DNA of 64,000 nt, taken from the NCBI RefSeq assembly GCF_023283885.1, contig NZ_JAKILA010000003.1:62001-126000 (forward strand), given 5' to 3'. Below the pieces are notes generated by a model. It was not told where the DNA came from. It did no database searches and worked only from the letters and a program-made list of their open reading frames with translations. Position 1 is the first letter of the stretch; every line of letters starts with the position of its first letter. The translations under genes and the position numbers were made by a program. Positions 9,566 through 19,417 of this stretch are shown here, piece after piece. This DNA is from Shewanella basaltis. GTDB taxonomy: Bacteria; Pseudomonadota; Gammaproteobacteria; Enterobacterales; Shewanellaceae.

Positions 9566-11281
9566 ATGACGACAAGTCACCAGGATCCTTCATTTCATCA
9601 AATGAATGAGGAGCAACTTCCTGTAGCAAAAAATAAGCTACACGGATGGAAACATTTTGCTGGTTTATATGCCGGGGAGCATGTGGCCGCAACAGAATTT
9701 GTTATTGGTGCGACCTTTGTGGCTTTAGGTGCATCAACTATTGATATTCTTCTGGGATTACTCATTGGTAACTTGTTAGCCATGTGTTCTTGGTGGTTAC
9801 TCACAGCACCTATAGCCGTAGAAACACGTTTAAGTTTATACAACTACTTAAATAAAATTGCTGGCGACTCAATGACTAAGCTCTATAACTGGGCTAATGT
9901 GATTATTTTCTCAGTGATTTCAGCCGCCATGATCACTGTGTCATCAACTGCAGTACGTTTTCTTTTTGATATTCCTGCCCAATTAAATTGGTACCCTAGT
10001 AGCCTGTGGTTTGTGATGATTGTGCTAGCTGTTGGCTCGATTGTTGTTTTGGTTGCCATGTATGGGTTTTCAACCGTTGCTGATTTTTCTAAATTGTGTG
10101 CCCCTTGGTTGTTTGTGATATTTATTGCGGGCTCGTTTAGCTTATTTCCTGAGTTGTCAAACCATGTTATTGGCTCAACTACGCTAAACAGTTGGCAAGA
10201 CTTTATGACCATTGGTGACAGTTCTATTTGGACTGGCGTTAATGATAAAGGCGAAAAGGGTATTGGTTTATTAGAAGTTATTGGCTTTGCTTGGGCAGCC
10301 AACTCTATAACGCACTTTGGTTTAATTGACATGGCTATTTTCCGTTTTGCTAAACGTAAAAGCTATGGACTGTTTTCTGGTGTAGGCATGTTTTTTGGCC
10401 ATTATCTAGCTTGGATTTCAGCTGGTATTATGGGCGCAGGTACAGCTGTATTATTGAAAACCACGATTACACAACTTGATCCAGGTGATGTTGCATTTCA
10501 TGCATTAGGTTTTTCTGGTTTTGTTATCATTATCATTGCAGGTTGGACTACTGCTAACGCTAACCTTTACCGTGCAGGTTTAGCGGCACAGTCTATTTTT
10601 GTTAATCAATCGCGTGAACGCACTACCGCAATTGTGGGTTTAGTGACTGTGGTTGTTGCATGTTTTCCGTTTGTATTTACTCAAATGTTACCGTTATTAA
10701 CTTATGCCGGTTTATTAGTGGTTCCTGTTGGTGGTATCGTTTTTGCTGAGCATGTGTTATTTCCAAAAATTGGTTTAACTCGTTATTGGGCGAAGTATCA
10801 AAACTTATCAAAAAGTACCCCTGCCATTGCCACCTGGGCGTTAGCATTGATATTTGGTTTTGGGTTAAATAGCCTAGATGTCATTTCGTTCTATTATTTA
10901 TTTATTCCTACTTGGATATTTACCATTGTTGTTTATACCGTATTAGCTAAAAAGTATGGTGCTGATTTAGATTATTCTGACGCTATTTTAGCGGATGAAA
11001 AAGAGCAGCAACAAATTACACAATACCAAGATGCTATGGCGCAAGATGATAAAGAGGAAGTACAAGATAAGAGTAAAATAACCCTGTTATTGAATGTATT
11101 TGCTTTTGTCTCTTTAGTGATTATTGCGTTATTGGCTGTCAATGTGATGTTTTATAGTCCAACAATGGATACTTACGCAGAAAACAAATCCTTATTTGAA
11201 TCAGTTTGTTTTGCCTGCACAGTGATTTACTTTAGCTGTTCATACTTTGCATTAAAACGTCATAAAAAATTAAATTCATAA
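9566..11281 (+). CDS. NCS1-like (purine-cytosine permease type) transporter, putative polyol permease
   Basis: A 571-residue integral membrane protein with about 12 hydrophobic segments. The first, GEHVAATEFVIGATFVALGA, followed by a GLLIGNLLA turn, resembles the first two helices of NCS1/cytosine permease transporters in the APC superfamily. A charged cytoplasmic loop rich in Asp, Glu and Gln lies near residues 470-510 before two last helices. NCS1 members usually carry nucleobases, hydantoins or vitamins. Here the genes on both sides point to a sugar alcohol, most likely mannitol, as substrate. That substrate is inferred from context only. A hairpin without a T run follows the gene. Confidence 0.75.
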   Translation: MTTSHQDPSFHQMNEEQLPVAKNKLHGWKHFAGLYAGEHVAATEFVIGATFVALGASTIDILLGLLIGNLLAMCSWWLLTAPIAVETRLSLYNYLNKIAGDSMTKLYNWANVIIFSVISAAMITVSSTAVRFLFDIPAQLNWYPSSLWFVMIVLAVGSIVVLVAMYGFSTVADFSKLCAPWLFVIFIAGSFSLFPELSNHVIGSTTLNSWQDFMTIGDSSIWTGVNDKGEKGIGLLEVIGFAWAANSITHFGLIDMAIFRFAKRKSYGLFSGVGMFFGHYLAWISAGIMGAGTAVLLKTTITQLDPGDVAFHALGFSGFVIIIIAGWTTANANLYRAGLAAQSIFVNQSRERTTAIVGLVTVVVACFPFVFTQMLPLLTYAGLLVVPVGGIVFAEHVLFPKIGLTRYWAKYQNLSKSTPAIATWALALIFGFGLNSLDVISFYYLFIPTWIFTIVVYTVLAKKYGADLDYSDAILADEKEQQQITQYQDAMAQDDKEEVQDKSKITLLLNVFAFVSLVIIALLAVNVMFYSPTMDTYAENKSLFESVCFACTVIYFSCSYFALKRHKKLNS

Positions 11282-11295
11282 AGAGTATTTAGTGT

Positions 11296-11320
11296 CTTAC
11301 GCCTATTTAATAGGCGTAAG
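11296..11320 (+). other. Intercistronic stem-loop between permease and dehydrogenase genes
   Basis: CTTACGCCTA and TAGGCGTAAG form a perfect 10-bp stem with loop TTTAA. There is no T run after it, so it is more likely an RNA-stabilising or processing hairpin, or a leaky terminator, than a full stop. Confidence 0.55.
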
Positions 11321-11377
11321 TTAGACCTGTTATTGATATTGCAAATATTAACCCATTTTATTTTACGAGGCATGAGT

Positions 11378-12898
11378 ATGCAGCACGCTCAACAAACAAA
11401 CGTTAAACTTAACACGCTAAGTCAGCAAACATTATCGACTTTACCTGCCGATGTTGATGTACCTAAATATGATCGTAGTAAATTAACCGCTGGAATCGTG
11501 CATATTGGTGTGGGTGGGTTTCACCGTGCTCACCAAGCAATGTATATTAATGAATTGCTAAAAAAACCAGGCTCTGAGTCATGGGCTATTTGCGGTGTTG
11601 GTTTATTAGAAGCGAACCGCAGTTTACGTGATGTTTTGGTCAAGCAAGATTATTTATATACCTTAACTGTGCGTCATCCAAATGGCAAAATTGAACATCA
11701 AGTGATGGGTTCAATGATTGACTTTTTGTTTGCGCCAGAAAATAAACAGCAGGTCATTGATAAGTTAGTTAATCCACAAACTAAAATTGTGTCATTAACT
11801 ATCACAGAAGGGGGTTATAACTTTAATCCAGCAACGGGTGAGTTTGATTTTACAAATCCTGATATTGTCCATGATATGGCTCATCTAGATGACCCTATCA
11901 CCGCATTTGGCTATATCACAGCGGCGTTATTGCAACGTAAAGCTAAAGGAATGAAGCCTTTTACCATTCAGTCTTGTGACAATATTCAACATAACGGCGA
12001 TATGACTCGTAAAATGTTGCTCGCTTTTGTCAGTAAAATTGATGCTGAACTTGGCCAGTGGATAGAGTCAAGTGTGGCGTTTCCTAATGCGATGGTTGAC
12101 CGTATTACACCTGTAACAACCAAAGCTGATATTGAATATGTAGCATCTGCTTATAATGTACAAGATGAGTGGCCAATTACCTGTGAAGCCTTCACTCAAT
12201 GGGTTATAGAGGATAATTTCAGTGATGGTCGTCCTGCATTAGATTCTGTTGGCGCGCAATTTGTCACAGATGTGACCCCCTTTGAGAAAATGAAAATTCG
12301 TTTGCTCAATGCTGGTCACTCAGTACTTGGATTACTGGGTTCAATTCATGGTTATGCCACCATTGATGAGTCGGTAACCGATCCACTGTTTGCTGCATAT
12401 TTACGTAAGTTTATGGACGATGAGGTTACGCCGTTAATTGAGCAGTTACCGGGTATTGACTTAGAACAGTACAAAGACACCTTGATTGAGCGATTTGCTA
12501 ACCCAAATATTAAAGACAGTTTGGCGCGTATTTGTTTAGAAAGTTCAGCAAAATTACCTAAATTTATTATTGCATCAATTAATGAAAATATTGCCTTAAA
12601 CCATGATACGTCATTAGCGTGTTTAGTCATCGCAGCCTGGTGTTTATACAGCGACAAGCGAGTGGATCAACAGGGTAACCAACTTGATATCAACGATCAA
12701 ATGGCAGCTCAATTACATGATTATGCAAGTAAAACTGAGCAAGACGCACTTTCGTTTTTACAGTTAACTGATTTGTTTGGTGATTTAAATAACCAAGCAA
12801 GTTTCTGTAAAGATTATCGCCAAGCTATTGCTTCGCTCTATGCTCCTGGCAGCGACATTAAATCGATTATGCAAGCTAGATTACAAGCAAAAGGGTAA
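11378..12898 (+). CDS. Mannitol 2-dehydrogenase family protein (polyol dehydrogenase)
   Basis: A long-chain polyol dehydrogenase of 506 residues, the size of mannitol 2-dehydrogenase (mannitol to fructose with NAD+) and fructuronate reductase. The N-terminal Rossmann domain begins AGIVHIGVGGFHRAHQAMY, and the family signature VDRITPVTT is present. The catalytic Lys/Asn/His region matches KMKIRLLNAGHSVLGLLG near residue 310. Because a fructokinase gene follows 5 bases later, mannitol (or a similar hexitol) oxidation to fructose is the best reading. The frame is open upstream, but ACGAGG at 11365-11370 lies 7 bases before the ATG at 11378, so I place the start there. Fructuronate or tagaturonate reduction is a less likely alternative. 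Confidence 0.86.
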   Translation: MQHAQQTNVKLNTLSQQTLSTLPADVDVPKYDRSKLTAGIVHIGVGGFHRAHQAMYINELLKKPGSESWAICGVGLLEANRSLRDVLVKQDYLYTLTVRHPNGKIEHQVMGSMIDFLFAPENKQQVIDKLVNPQTKIVSLTITEGGYNFNPATGEFDFTNPDIVHDMAHLDDPITAFGYITAALLQRKAKGMKPFTIQSCDNIQHNGDMTRKMLLAFVSKIDAELGQWIESSVAFPNAMVDRITPVTTKADIEYVASAYNVQDEWPITCEAFTQWVIEDNFSDGRPALDSVGAQFVTDVTPFEKMKIRLLNAGHSVLGLLGSIHGYATIDESVTDPLFAAYLRKFMDDEVTPLIEQLPGIDLEQYKDTLIERFANPNIKDSLARICLESSAKLPKFIIASINENIALNHDTSLACLVIAAWCLYSDKRVDQQGNQLDINDQMAAQLHDYASKTEQDALSFLQLTDLFGDLNNQASFCKDYRQAIASLYAPGSDIKSIMQARLQAKG

Positions 12899-12903
12899 AC
12901 CTT

Positions 12904-13824
12904 ATGAATAGCATCTTAATTAATCAGAAAGCCAAAGCTGATATTAATGTCAGCTGCTTTGGTGAAGTGTTGTGGGATTGTTTTCCTGATGGCAAGCGAG
13001 TGGGTGGGGCGCCACTGAATGTGTGTGTCAGGCTTAATGCTTTAGGGATTAAAGGGTCAATGATCAGCGCAGTAGGTGATGATCAACTCGGTCATGAATT
13101 ACTGGCATTTATTGATGAACGCGGGGTTAATCGTGATTGTATCGCCATTGATCCGGTTAAAAGCACCAGTACCGTACAAGTGACATTAGACAAAAATGGC
13201 TCAGCATCTTACGACATCGTTGCGGATACTGCCTGGGATAATATTGCCTTAACAGACAAGGTGATTGACCAGGTTAAACATGCGGATGTGTTTGTGTTTG
13301 GCAGTTTAATTGGCCGAAGCCCAGTGTCTTTTGCCACGTTAACCGCTTTAGTCGAGTGTGCTAATTTTAGCGTGTTTGATGTTAACCTTCGTGCGCCGCA
13401 TTATGATGTTGACAGCATAGTTAAGTTGATGAATAAAGCTGACTTTATCAAATTAAATGACGATGAGTTGTACGAAATTGCCAAAGCAATGGGCTCACGT
13501 TTTAATTCGTTAGAGCAAAATTTAGACTTTATTGCCGCCCAAACAAAAACGCACTATTTGTGTGTCACTAAAGGCAGCCATGGTGCGTTATTAAGTGTAA
13601 ATGGCAATAAGTTTTATAACTCAGGTTATCTTGTCGATGTGGTTGATACTGTTGGTGCCGGTGATTCGTTTTTAGGCTCACTCTTGTATCAATTGTGCAG
13701 TGACACTAACCCGCAATATGCTATTGATTTTGCCTGTGCTGTTGGTGCTATGGTGGCACAGTCAGCCGGTGCTACGCCGGTACTAACTCTTGAGCAGATC
13801 ACTGGGTTTATGCAACCCGTTTAA
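12904..13824 (+). CDS. Fructokinase, PfkB/ribokinase family
   Basis: A 306-residue sugar kinase that most likely phosphorylates fructose to fructose-6-phosphate with ATP. The N-terminal substrate motif is FGEVLWDCFPDGKRVGGAPLN near residues 20-40, typical of fructokinases in this family. The C-terminal PfkB signature DTVGAGDSFLG carries the catalytic Asp near residue 254. It begins 5 bases after the dehydrogenase stop, indicating one transcript. The pair gives mannitol to fructose to fructose-6-P without a phosphotransferase system. A strong terminator follows about 105 bases downstream. Confidence 0.88.
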   Translation: MNSILINQKAKADINVSCFGEVLWDCFPDGKRVGGAPLNVCVRLNALGIKGSMISAVGDDQLGHELLAFIDERGVNRDCIAIDPVKSTSTVQVTLDKNGSASYDIVADTAWDNIALTDKVIDQVKHADVFVFGSLIGRSPVSFATLTALVECANFSVFDVNLRAPHYDVDSIVKLMNKADFIKLNDDELYEIAKAMGSRFNSLEQNLDFIAAQTKTHYLCVTKGSHGALLSVNGNKFYNSGYLVDVVDTVGAGDSFLGSLLYQLCSDTNPQYAIDFACAVGAMVAQSAGATPVLTLEQITGFMQPV

Positions 13825-13929
13825 GCCAGGCGTTGCACAAGTTATGGGCGTGATATAAAGCGTTTTTGTGTTATCTAGAAGTGAAGTGTCGTGTGTCGTT
13901 TGGGTTAGTTCCCCTTTATTTAACCCGCT

Positions 13930-13960
13930 AGCGCTTGGGTCTTTACCCAAGCGCTTTTTT
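13930..13960 (+). terminator. Rho-independent terminator after fructokinase gene
   Basis: AGCGCTTGGGT and ACCCAAGCGCT form a perfect 11-bp stem with loop CTTT, followed by TTTTT. It closes the polyol cluster and separates it from the convergent dgt gene. Confidence 0.88.
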
Positions 13961-13978
13961 CATCTTTAGCCAACGACA

Positions 13979-15340
13979 TTAGTGCTCGTTGTTTATCTCT
14001 AAAATACCTGCAGTTTTAGAACCAAATAACTGTTGGTGCAAGCGACCGGCAAATTCATCTGTCATCCCTGAAATATAATCTGCAATAACCCGCATTGCAT
14101 TGTTACCGTTATGATTTGCCTCAATCCAACGCTCACGCGTATTGACGGGCAGCAAGCGCGCGGGATCTGAGGCGAATGCCTCAAACAATTCCATAATGAT
14201 TTGTTGCCCTTTGTATTCGAGCATCTGGATCTCTGGTTTGCGGATAACATATTTAAACACCAGCTGTTTGAGTACCTGTAATGTGCTAGCAAAGTCTGGC
14301 TGCAACTGGGCGTTGTATTTTAATAAATCGGCTTCAAACTGATGATTGGTTTCAATGCCTATGGCGGTAACAAAACCGTTAACTAATGTGCCGATGGCGT
14401 CTTTACGCAAATGATGTTCATGGGAAAACAGTTTTTCGCCAATGCGAGATATTTCAGCTTTTAACCACTCATCATCAATGTGTTGTAACTGATCAACCAC
14501 ATCATGTTGCCATTGGCGCTGGTTGACAATGCCCATAACGATGGCATCTTCTAAATCATGCACTGCATAGGCAATGTCGTCGGCTAATTCCATTATTGAG
14601 CAGTCTAATGATTTATAGCGTGTTTTTAGGTGAGGATAGTTAACATTAACCGTGCTTTGCTCGCTGGTAATAAACTGTTGTTTGTCACTATCGCTTAATG
14701 CTGATAACACCCAATCACAAATCGATTTATCGTCGTCGAACAAGCCTTTTACCGGAGGCCAATCTGCCGGTTTTAATTGGCGATGATTAGTTATTGCCGG
14801 TTTGTGTTGGTCGATAAATAATTGAGAATACACAGCGGGGTATTTCATAATGCCAAGTAAGGTTCGGCGCGTTAAGTTCATGCCCCATGACGGTGTGTAG
14901 GGTTCTAATCTTGATAAAATACGGAATGTTTGGCCGTTACCTTCAAATCCACCATGATGGCGCATCATGTAGTTGAGTGCCACTTCGCCGCCATGACCAA
15001 AAGGCGGATGGCCAATGTCGTGGGCTAAACAAATTGACTCAATTAAACTCATGGAGTTAAGCAAATATTTAAGTTCGGGATATTTACGGCGTAATTGTGC
15101 AGTAATGCCTGTGCCTATTTGCGATACTTCAAGCGAATGAGTTAAGCGAGTACGATAAAAGTCATTCATGCCAACGCCGAGGACTTGGGTTTTGGCTTGC
15201 AAGCGTCTAAAGGCGGCTGAATGAAGTATGCGTGCACGATCACGTTGAAATGGGCTGCGGTGATCATTGCGTCGCTGTTTGTCTTCACCTAATAGGCGCT
15301 GGTGCCAAATATTGTCTTGCTGCTCTGTTTGATCGGGCAT
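13979..15340 (-). CDS. dgt: dGTPase-like deoxynucleoside triphosphate triphosphohydrolase
   Basis: A 453-residue HD-domain enzyme that removes triphosphate from dNTPs. The metal-binding set is visible: H in [12 protein letters not shown] near residue 68, HD in [17 protein letters not shown] at residues 107-108, and a later [17 protein letters not shown] with the second Asp group. The N-terminal [25 protein letters not shown] is typical of the family. It belongs to the shorter dGTPase-like group rather than being identical to the 505-residue E. coli Dgt, so the preferred dNTP is uncertain. AAGGA precedes the start. It lies 8 bases after yfbR, another nucleotide hydrolase. Confidence 0.88.
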   Translation of the reverse strand: MPDQTEQQDNIWHQRLLGEDKQRRNDHRSPFQRDRARILHSAAFRRLQAKTQVLGVGMNDFYRTRLTHSLEVSQIGTGITAQLRRKYPELKYLLNSMSLIESICLAHDIGHPPFGHGGEVALNYMMRHHGGFEGNGQTFRILSRLEPYTPSWGMNLTRRTLLGIMKYPAVYSQLFIDQHKPAITNHRQLKPADWPPVKGLFDDDKSICDWVLSALSDSDKQQFITSEQSTVNVNYPHLKTRYKSLDCSIMELADDIAYAVHDLEDAIVMGIVNQRQWQHDVVDQLQHIDDEWLKAEISRIGEKLFSHEHHLRKDAIGTLVNGFVTAIGIETNHQFEADLLKYNAQLQPDFASTLQVLKQLVFKYVIRKPEIQMLEYKGQQIIMELFEAFASDPARLLPVNTRERWIEANHNGNNAMRVIADYISGMTDEFAGRLHQQLFGSKTAGILEINNEH

Positions 15341-15348
15341 AAATATCC

Positions 15349-15936
15349 TTACAGCATTTGATTGATTTCATCTAAATTGAGGGTAAAGCTAGGCACAAAA
15401 CAGTCTCTAAAATACTGTACTGCTGGATTTGGGTTGGTGTCTAACATGTGTTCTAGGCGTTTTTTTGCACTATTAAACTCACTGTTACCCGCTTTTTGCT
15501 CTTCTAAACACTTTAAATAGGCGCAGAGTGTATCGGCAGCTTTAACAATGGATTTGTATTGAGGATCTGCTTGTTCACCAATAAATAGGCAGCGATAATC
15601 GTCTTTAAATTCGTCTGGCACCATTTCGAGCATGCGCTGCTCGGCAATCGCTTCAATTTTTTTATACTCGGCTTCAATTTCTTTATTGAAATACTTCACC
15701 GGAGTGGGCAAGTCGCCGGTTAAAATTTCGCTGGCGTCATGAAATATTGCAATGGTTGCCGCTTGATTTGGGTCTAAATGGGTACCGAACTTTTTATTAC
15801 TGATAATCACTAAGGCATGTGCAACCATGGCTACTTGTAATGAGTGTTCTTGCACGTTTTCGCGGCGCACGTTGTACATTAATGGCCAACGTTGGATAAG
15901 TTTCATTCGGGCTAAATGGGCAAATAGATGACTCAT
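15349..15936 (-). CDS. yfbR: 5'-deoxynucleotidase, YfbR family
   Basis: HD-domain phosphatase that dephosphorylates deoxyribonucleoside 5'-monophosphates. The protein aligns closely with E. coli YfbR from its first residues: [19 protein letters not shown], then [16 protein letters not shown] with the first His, and [20 protein letters not shown] with the HD pair near residue 65. The frame is open seven codons further upstream, but AAGGAATCTC before the ATG at 15936 fixes the start, giving 195 residues against 199 in E. coli. Followed at 8 bases by dgt and preceded by its own promoter region. In E. coli yfbR also neighbours the alaA homologue. Confidence 0.92.
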   Translation of the reverse strand: MSHLFAHLARMKLIQRWPLMYNVRRENVQEHSLQVAMVAHALVIISNKKFGTHLDPNQAATIAIFHDASEILTGDLPTPVKYFNKEIEAEYKKIEAIAEQRMLEMVPDEFKDDYRCLFIGEQADPQYKSIVKAADTLCAYLKCLEEQKAGNSEFNSAKKRLEHMLDTNPNPAVQYFRDCFVPSFTLNLDEINQML

Positions 15937-16003
15937 GAGATTCCTTACTGCGCTCAATCAACAATAATCGATATATATTGTCAGCTTACCTGAGCTTAGC
16001 AAT

Positions 16004-16028
16004 AAAAAAAAGCGACTGTTTAGTCGCT
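16004..16028 (-). terminator. Rho-independent terminator after alaA
   Basis: On the minus strand AGCGACT and AGTCGCT form a 7-bp stem around a 4-base loop, followed by a run of eight T (A run at 16004-16011 on the plus strand). Confidence 0.82.
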
Positions 16029-16054
16029 TATATTAATATGCATTAACCCTTTGC

Positions 16055-17269
16055 TTACTGGCGATAATCTTCTAAAAAGTCGCCAAATTCACGCAATGCC
16101 TTACTCAGATCTTCTTTATGAGGTAAAAACACGACACGTAAGTGATCGGGTTCAGGCCAATTAAACGCAGAGCCTTGTACCAGTAGAATTTTTTTGGTTT
16201 TTAATAAATCGAGCACTAGGCGTTCATCATCTCGAATATTAAACTTTTTCATGTCTAATTTAGGGAAGGCATACAGGGCACCTTTCGGTTTTTTACAGCT
16301 CACCCCAGGGATTTGATTTAGCAGTTCGTAAACCGCATCGCGCTGTATGGTTAATCTACCGTTAGGAAGGATAAGTTCGTTAATTGACTGGTAGCCACCT
16401 AATGCAGTTTGTATTGCGTGTTGGTTAGGCACATTGGCACATAAACGCATTGATGCGAGCATTTCTAGCCCTTCAATATAACTTTTTGCCGCTTTTAAAT
16501 TACCCGATAACATCATCCAACCGACACGAAAACCCGCAGCACGGTACGCTTTAGATAGGCCATTAAAGGTGACAGTTAAAATGTCGTCAGACAAACGCGC
16601 AGCAGGAATGTGTTTTGCTTCGTCGTATAAAATTTTATCGTAAATTTCATCGGCAAATAAAATCAGATCGTGTTGGCGACATAACTCGATAACCTGCAAT
16701 AGCAATTCTTCGCTGTACACTGCACCCGTTGGGTTATTAGGATTAATTAATACAATGGCACGGGTGCGGTTACTTATTTTACTTTTGATGTCGTTTAAAT
16801 CAGGAAACCAATCGGCTTCTTCATCACAGCGATAATGCACCGCTTTACCACCGGCAAGGTTTGCTGCAGCGGTCCATAATGGGTAGTCAGGCGAGGGGAT
16901 GAGCACTTCATCGTCTGTATTTAACAGCCCTTGCATGGCCATAACGATAAGTTCTGATACACCATTACCAATATAGATGTCTTCGATATCTACGCCAAAA
17001 ATCCCCTGTGCTTGATAATGTTGCACAATGGCTTTGCGTGCTGAGAATAGCCCTTTAGATTCGCAGTATCCTTGCGCACTTGGCAGGTTTAAAATCACAT
17101 CGCGTACAATTTCTTCAGGGGCTTCAAATCCGAACGGCGCAGGGTTACCGATATTTAACTTTAAAATACGATGACCTTCGTCTTCTAAACGGCGGGCTTC
17201 TTTATGCACAGGTCCACGAATGTCGTAGCAAACAGAGTCAAGTTTATTGGATTTGATAATGGGTCTCAT
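16055..17269 (-). CDS. alaA: Alanine-synthesising aminotransferase, AlaA type
   Basis: Class I/II PLP-dependent aminotransferase of 404 residues, closely matching E. coli AlaA (YfbQ), which makes alanine from pyruvate and glutamate. Visible features: LDSVCYDIRGPVHKEARRLE at the N-terminus, ILKLNIGNPAPFGF near residue 40, NPNNPTGAVYS near 180, FADEIYDKILYD near 205 with the cofactor-binding Asp, and FNGLSKAYRAAGFRVGWM near 240 with the PLP lysine. Transcribed alone, with its own terminator. Neighbouring yfbR is a known syntenic partner. Confidence 0.92.
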   Translation of the reverse strand: MRPIIKSNKLDSVCYDIRGPVHKEARRLEDEGHRILKLNIGNPAPFGFEAPEEIVRDVILNLPSAQGYCESKGLFSARKAIVQHYQAQGIFGVDIEDIYIGNGVSELIVMAMQGLLNTDDEVLIPSPDYPLWTAAANLAGGKAVHYRCDEEADWFPDLNDIKSKISNRTRAIVLINPNNPTGAVYSEELLLQVIELCRQHDLILFADEIYDKILYDEAKHIPAARLSDDILTVTFNGLSKAYRAAGFRVGWMMLSGNLKAAKSYIEGLEMLASMRLCANVPNQHAIQTALGGYQSINELILPNGRLTIQRDAVYELLNQIPGVSCKKPKGALYAFPKLDMKKFNIRDDERLVLDLLKTKKILLVQGSAFNWPEPDHLRVVFLPHKEDLSKALREFGDFLEDYRQ

Positions 17270-17462
17270 ACTACTCTCAATAACTAAATACGGCTTAAGT
17301 TAGCGAACCATAACGAATTTATTGGCTTTGGGAAAGGGGCAAATGCGTAAAATGAATAATAATATTAGTGTTAAATGCTAAAACGCCGGGTAAATTAGCC
17401 TTTGCTTTAGTATTTTATGCTGTTTTGTTGGCTTGTTTTAGTGTGACCATGGTGTTTCATAA

Positions 17463-17492
17463 CAAAAAAGCCAGCACGTAGTGCTGGCTTTT
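17463..17492 (-). terminator. Rho-independent terminator after efp
   Basis: AAGCCAGCAC and GTGCTGGCTT pair perfectly around GTA, flanked by an A run at 17464-17469 that gives the T run on the minus strand. Confidence 0.85.
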
Positions 17493-17546
17493 GCTGTGTT
17501 AACTAACATTATGATTATTTAAACCATAAGGCTAGCTAATTGGCGC

Positions 17547-18107
17547 TTAAACGCGCTTTTTGAACTCGCCAGTGCGAGTGTCAATTTCAATCTTGTCGCC
17601 CACTTTAACGAAGTCAGCAACAGTAACAGTACCACCACCAGTGATGGTCGCTGGCTTCATGACTTTACCTGAAGTATCGCCACGAGCAGAAGGCTCGGTG
17701 TAGATAACTTCACGTACGATGTGAACCGGTAGTTCAACAGAAATGGCTTTGCCGTTGTAGAAAGTCACTTGACACTGATCTTCCATACCATCAACGATGT
17801 ATGTAGCTGCATCACCTAGGTTGTCAGCTTCAACGTCGTATTGGTTGTATTCTTCATCCATAAATACATACATAGGATCAGCAAAGTAAGAGTAAGTACA
17901 ATCTAGACGCTCTAAAATGATATCGTCTAACTTGTCTTCACCTTTAAAGGTTTGTTCAGTGCCAGAATCGAGCAATAAGTTTTTTAATTTTAACTTAACG
18001 ATTGCAGCGTTACGGCCAGAACGAGTTGTTTCAGTTTTCTGAACAACCCATGGGCTGCCATCTAACATGATCACGTTGCCAGGACGGATTTCATGAGCAG
18101 TTTTCAT
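17547..18107 (-). CDS. efp: Elongation factor P
   Basis: Translation factor that relieves ribosome stalling at polyproline. It is a 186-residue three-domain EF-P. The loop that reaches the peptidyl-transferase centre reads TTRSGRNAA, placing Arg at position 32 instead of the Lys34 of E. coli. Arg32 EF-P is the form rhamnosylated by EarP, and the gene just upstream on the same strand, 49 bases away, is earP. So this EF-P should be activated by arginine rhamnosylation rather than beta-lysylation. C-terminal [22 protein letters not shown] is the family signature. Terminated by a strong hairpin. Confidence 0.96.
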   Translation of the reverse strand: MKTAHEIRPGNVIMLDGSPWVVQKTETTRSGRNAAIVKLKLKNLLLDSGTEQTFKGEDKLDDIILERLDCTYSYFADPMYVFMDEEYNQYDVEADNLGDAATYIVDGMEDQCQVTFYNGKAISVELPVHIVREVIYTEPSARGDTSGKVMKPATITGGGTVTVADFVKVGDKIEIDTRTGEFKKRV

Positions 18108-18156
18108 TGTACTATTTCCTATATATATGGACTTTTTATATTTACAGAGCAGTATC

Positions 18157-19344
18157 TTAGCTATTTTTAACGAATTGAACTAGTCGACTCGCAAGATCTG
18201 CATCATCTAACGCGTTATTTGGCCAATTAAGCGCATGTTGCTGTAACGGCAAAATAACAGAATTTAATTGTTGCCAGTGGTTAACCACGGCATGTTGATC
18301 ATCTTGATTGAAGGCCAAATTCAGCTTACACCAAGTGGTCGATATTTCTGCCGCAAGATTATCGCAGTAAATCTTCATAAAAGCTTCTAATTTTACCAGA
18401 TGATAATCATCTTCTTGCGGATAAATGTGCCAAATAAACGGTTTTGCGGCCCATTGTGCTCGTAAAAATGAATCTTCACCGCGCACAATATTAAAATCAC
18501 AGCTCCATAGCAAGCGATCAAAGCCAGTTTGGTCTGTCATGGGTAAGATATGCAGAGTCAGATTGCCGAGTTTAACATGTTGACCGGGTATCAAATTGTT
18601 TGTTTCACCGGGAATAAAGGGCGCAATGCTGGTTAAACTGCGCCCTTTAGGAATGAGTACATGGATTGCGGTTGTTGAAGTTTGCCACAGCCTGATTAAT
18701 GCGGTTAAGGCTTCTGTTTCATAACTAAACACGCTAATAACCGTGTCATGGTGATTAATGCCTGTTAAGCCTAGTTGTTTAAATAGCGTCATTTTATTAT
18801 TGAAGTCGGACTGCCATTGTTCACGCTCTTTAAACAGATGTTGCTCACAAATTAGCCCACCGGTTTTGCGATTAAAACCGGGGAAATAAAACCATTTTTT
18901 TACCCCATTAACTTGGGTTGAGGGCAAACCATGGCAACCATCAACCCAATCTTCGGCACTTAAATATTCAAGGTTTAGCCAGTGTGGTGCTAAACTTTTT
19001 GACTGCTTATGGCGTTGCTCAATGATCGTTTTTACCTGTTCAGGTAATTCACAGGCAAAGGCTTCAATAATCACGCTACCGGCTTGATACTCTATATCTA
19101 AAGGATTATTCCATTGAAATATATTCACGCCATTAAACGTTTGTTGGCGTTTTGTGGCAATTAAGTTGGGTAAAATATGCGAGAAACTGTGGAGATCATC
19201 GACCCACAAATTAACTTTAATGTGATATTCAGCTGCCAATTGCTTGGCAAGACGCCAAGTCACGCCTATGTCGCCATAATTGTCGACAACGGTGCAAAAG
19301 ATGTCCCAGTGCGAAGCGGGTGTAGCGATTTGAGTTGTCGACAT
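18157..19344 (-). CDS. earP: EF-P arginine rhamnosyltransferase
   Basis: A 395-residue GT-B glycosyltransferase (family GT104) that transfers rhamnose from dTDP-L-rhamnose to Arg32 of EF-P. The N-terminal signature [20 protein letters not shown] near residues 13-32 carries the two catalytic-site Asp residues four positions apart (D21 and D25 here). The C-terminal donor-binding segment reads [20 protein letters not shown] with the conserved Glu, followed by [11 protein letters not shown]. The gene pairs with efp 49 bases downstream, a frequent arrangement. The start has only a weak ribosome site. dTDP-rhamnose synthesis genes are not in this window. Confidence 0.95.
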   Translation of the reverse strand: MSTTQIATPASHWDIFCTVVDNYGDIGVTWRLAKQLAAEYHIKVNLWVDDLHSFSHILPNLIATKRQQTFNGVNIFQWNNPLDIEYQAGSVIIEAFACELPEQVKTIIEQRHKQSKSLAPHWLNLEYLSAEDWVDGCHGLPSTQVNGVKKWFYFPGFNRKTGGLICEQHLFKEREQWQSDFNNKMTLFKQLGLTGINHHDTVISVFSYETEALTALIRLWQTSTTAIHVLIPKGRSLTSIAPFIPGETNNLIPGQHVKLGNLTLHILPMTDQTGFDRLLWSCDFNIVRGEDSFLRAQWAAKPFIWHIYPQEDDYHLVKLEAFMKIYCDNLAAEISTTWCKLNLAFNQDDQHAVVNHWQQLNSVILPLQQHALNWPNNALDDADLASRLVQFVKNS

Positions 19345-19374
19345 AATATTGACTGAGTAGGCATATTAAGTAGT

Positions 19375-19400
19375 AAAAAAGCGGCTATTGCCGCTTTTTT
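19375..19400 (-). terminator. Rho-independent terminator after fldA
   Basis: GCGGC and GCCGC form a short G+C-rich stem around TATT with A and T runs on either side, so it can also end transcripts from the plus strand. Confidence 0.75.
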
Positions 19401-19417
19401 GTTAGGGGATGACAAAA

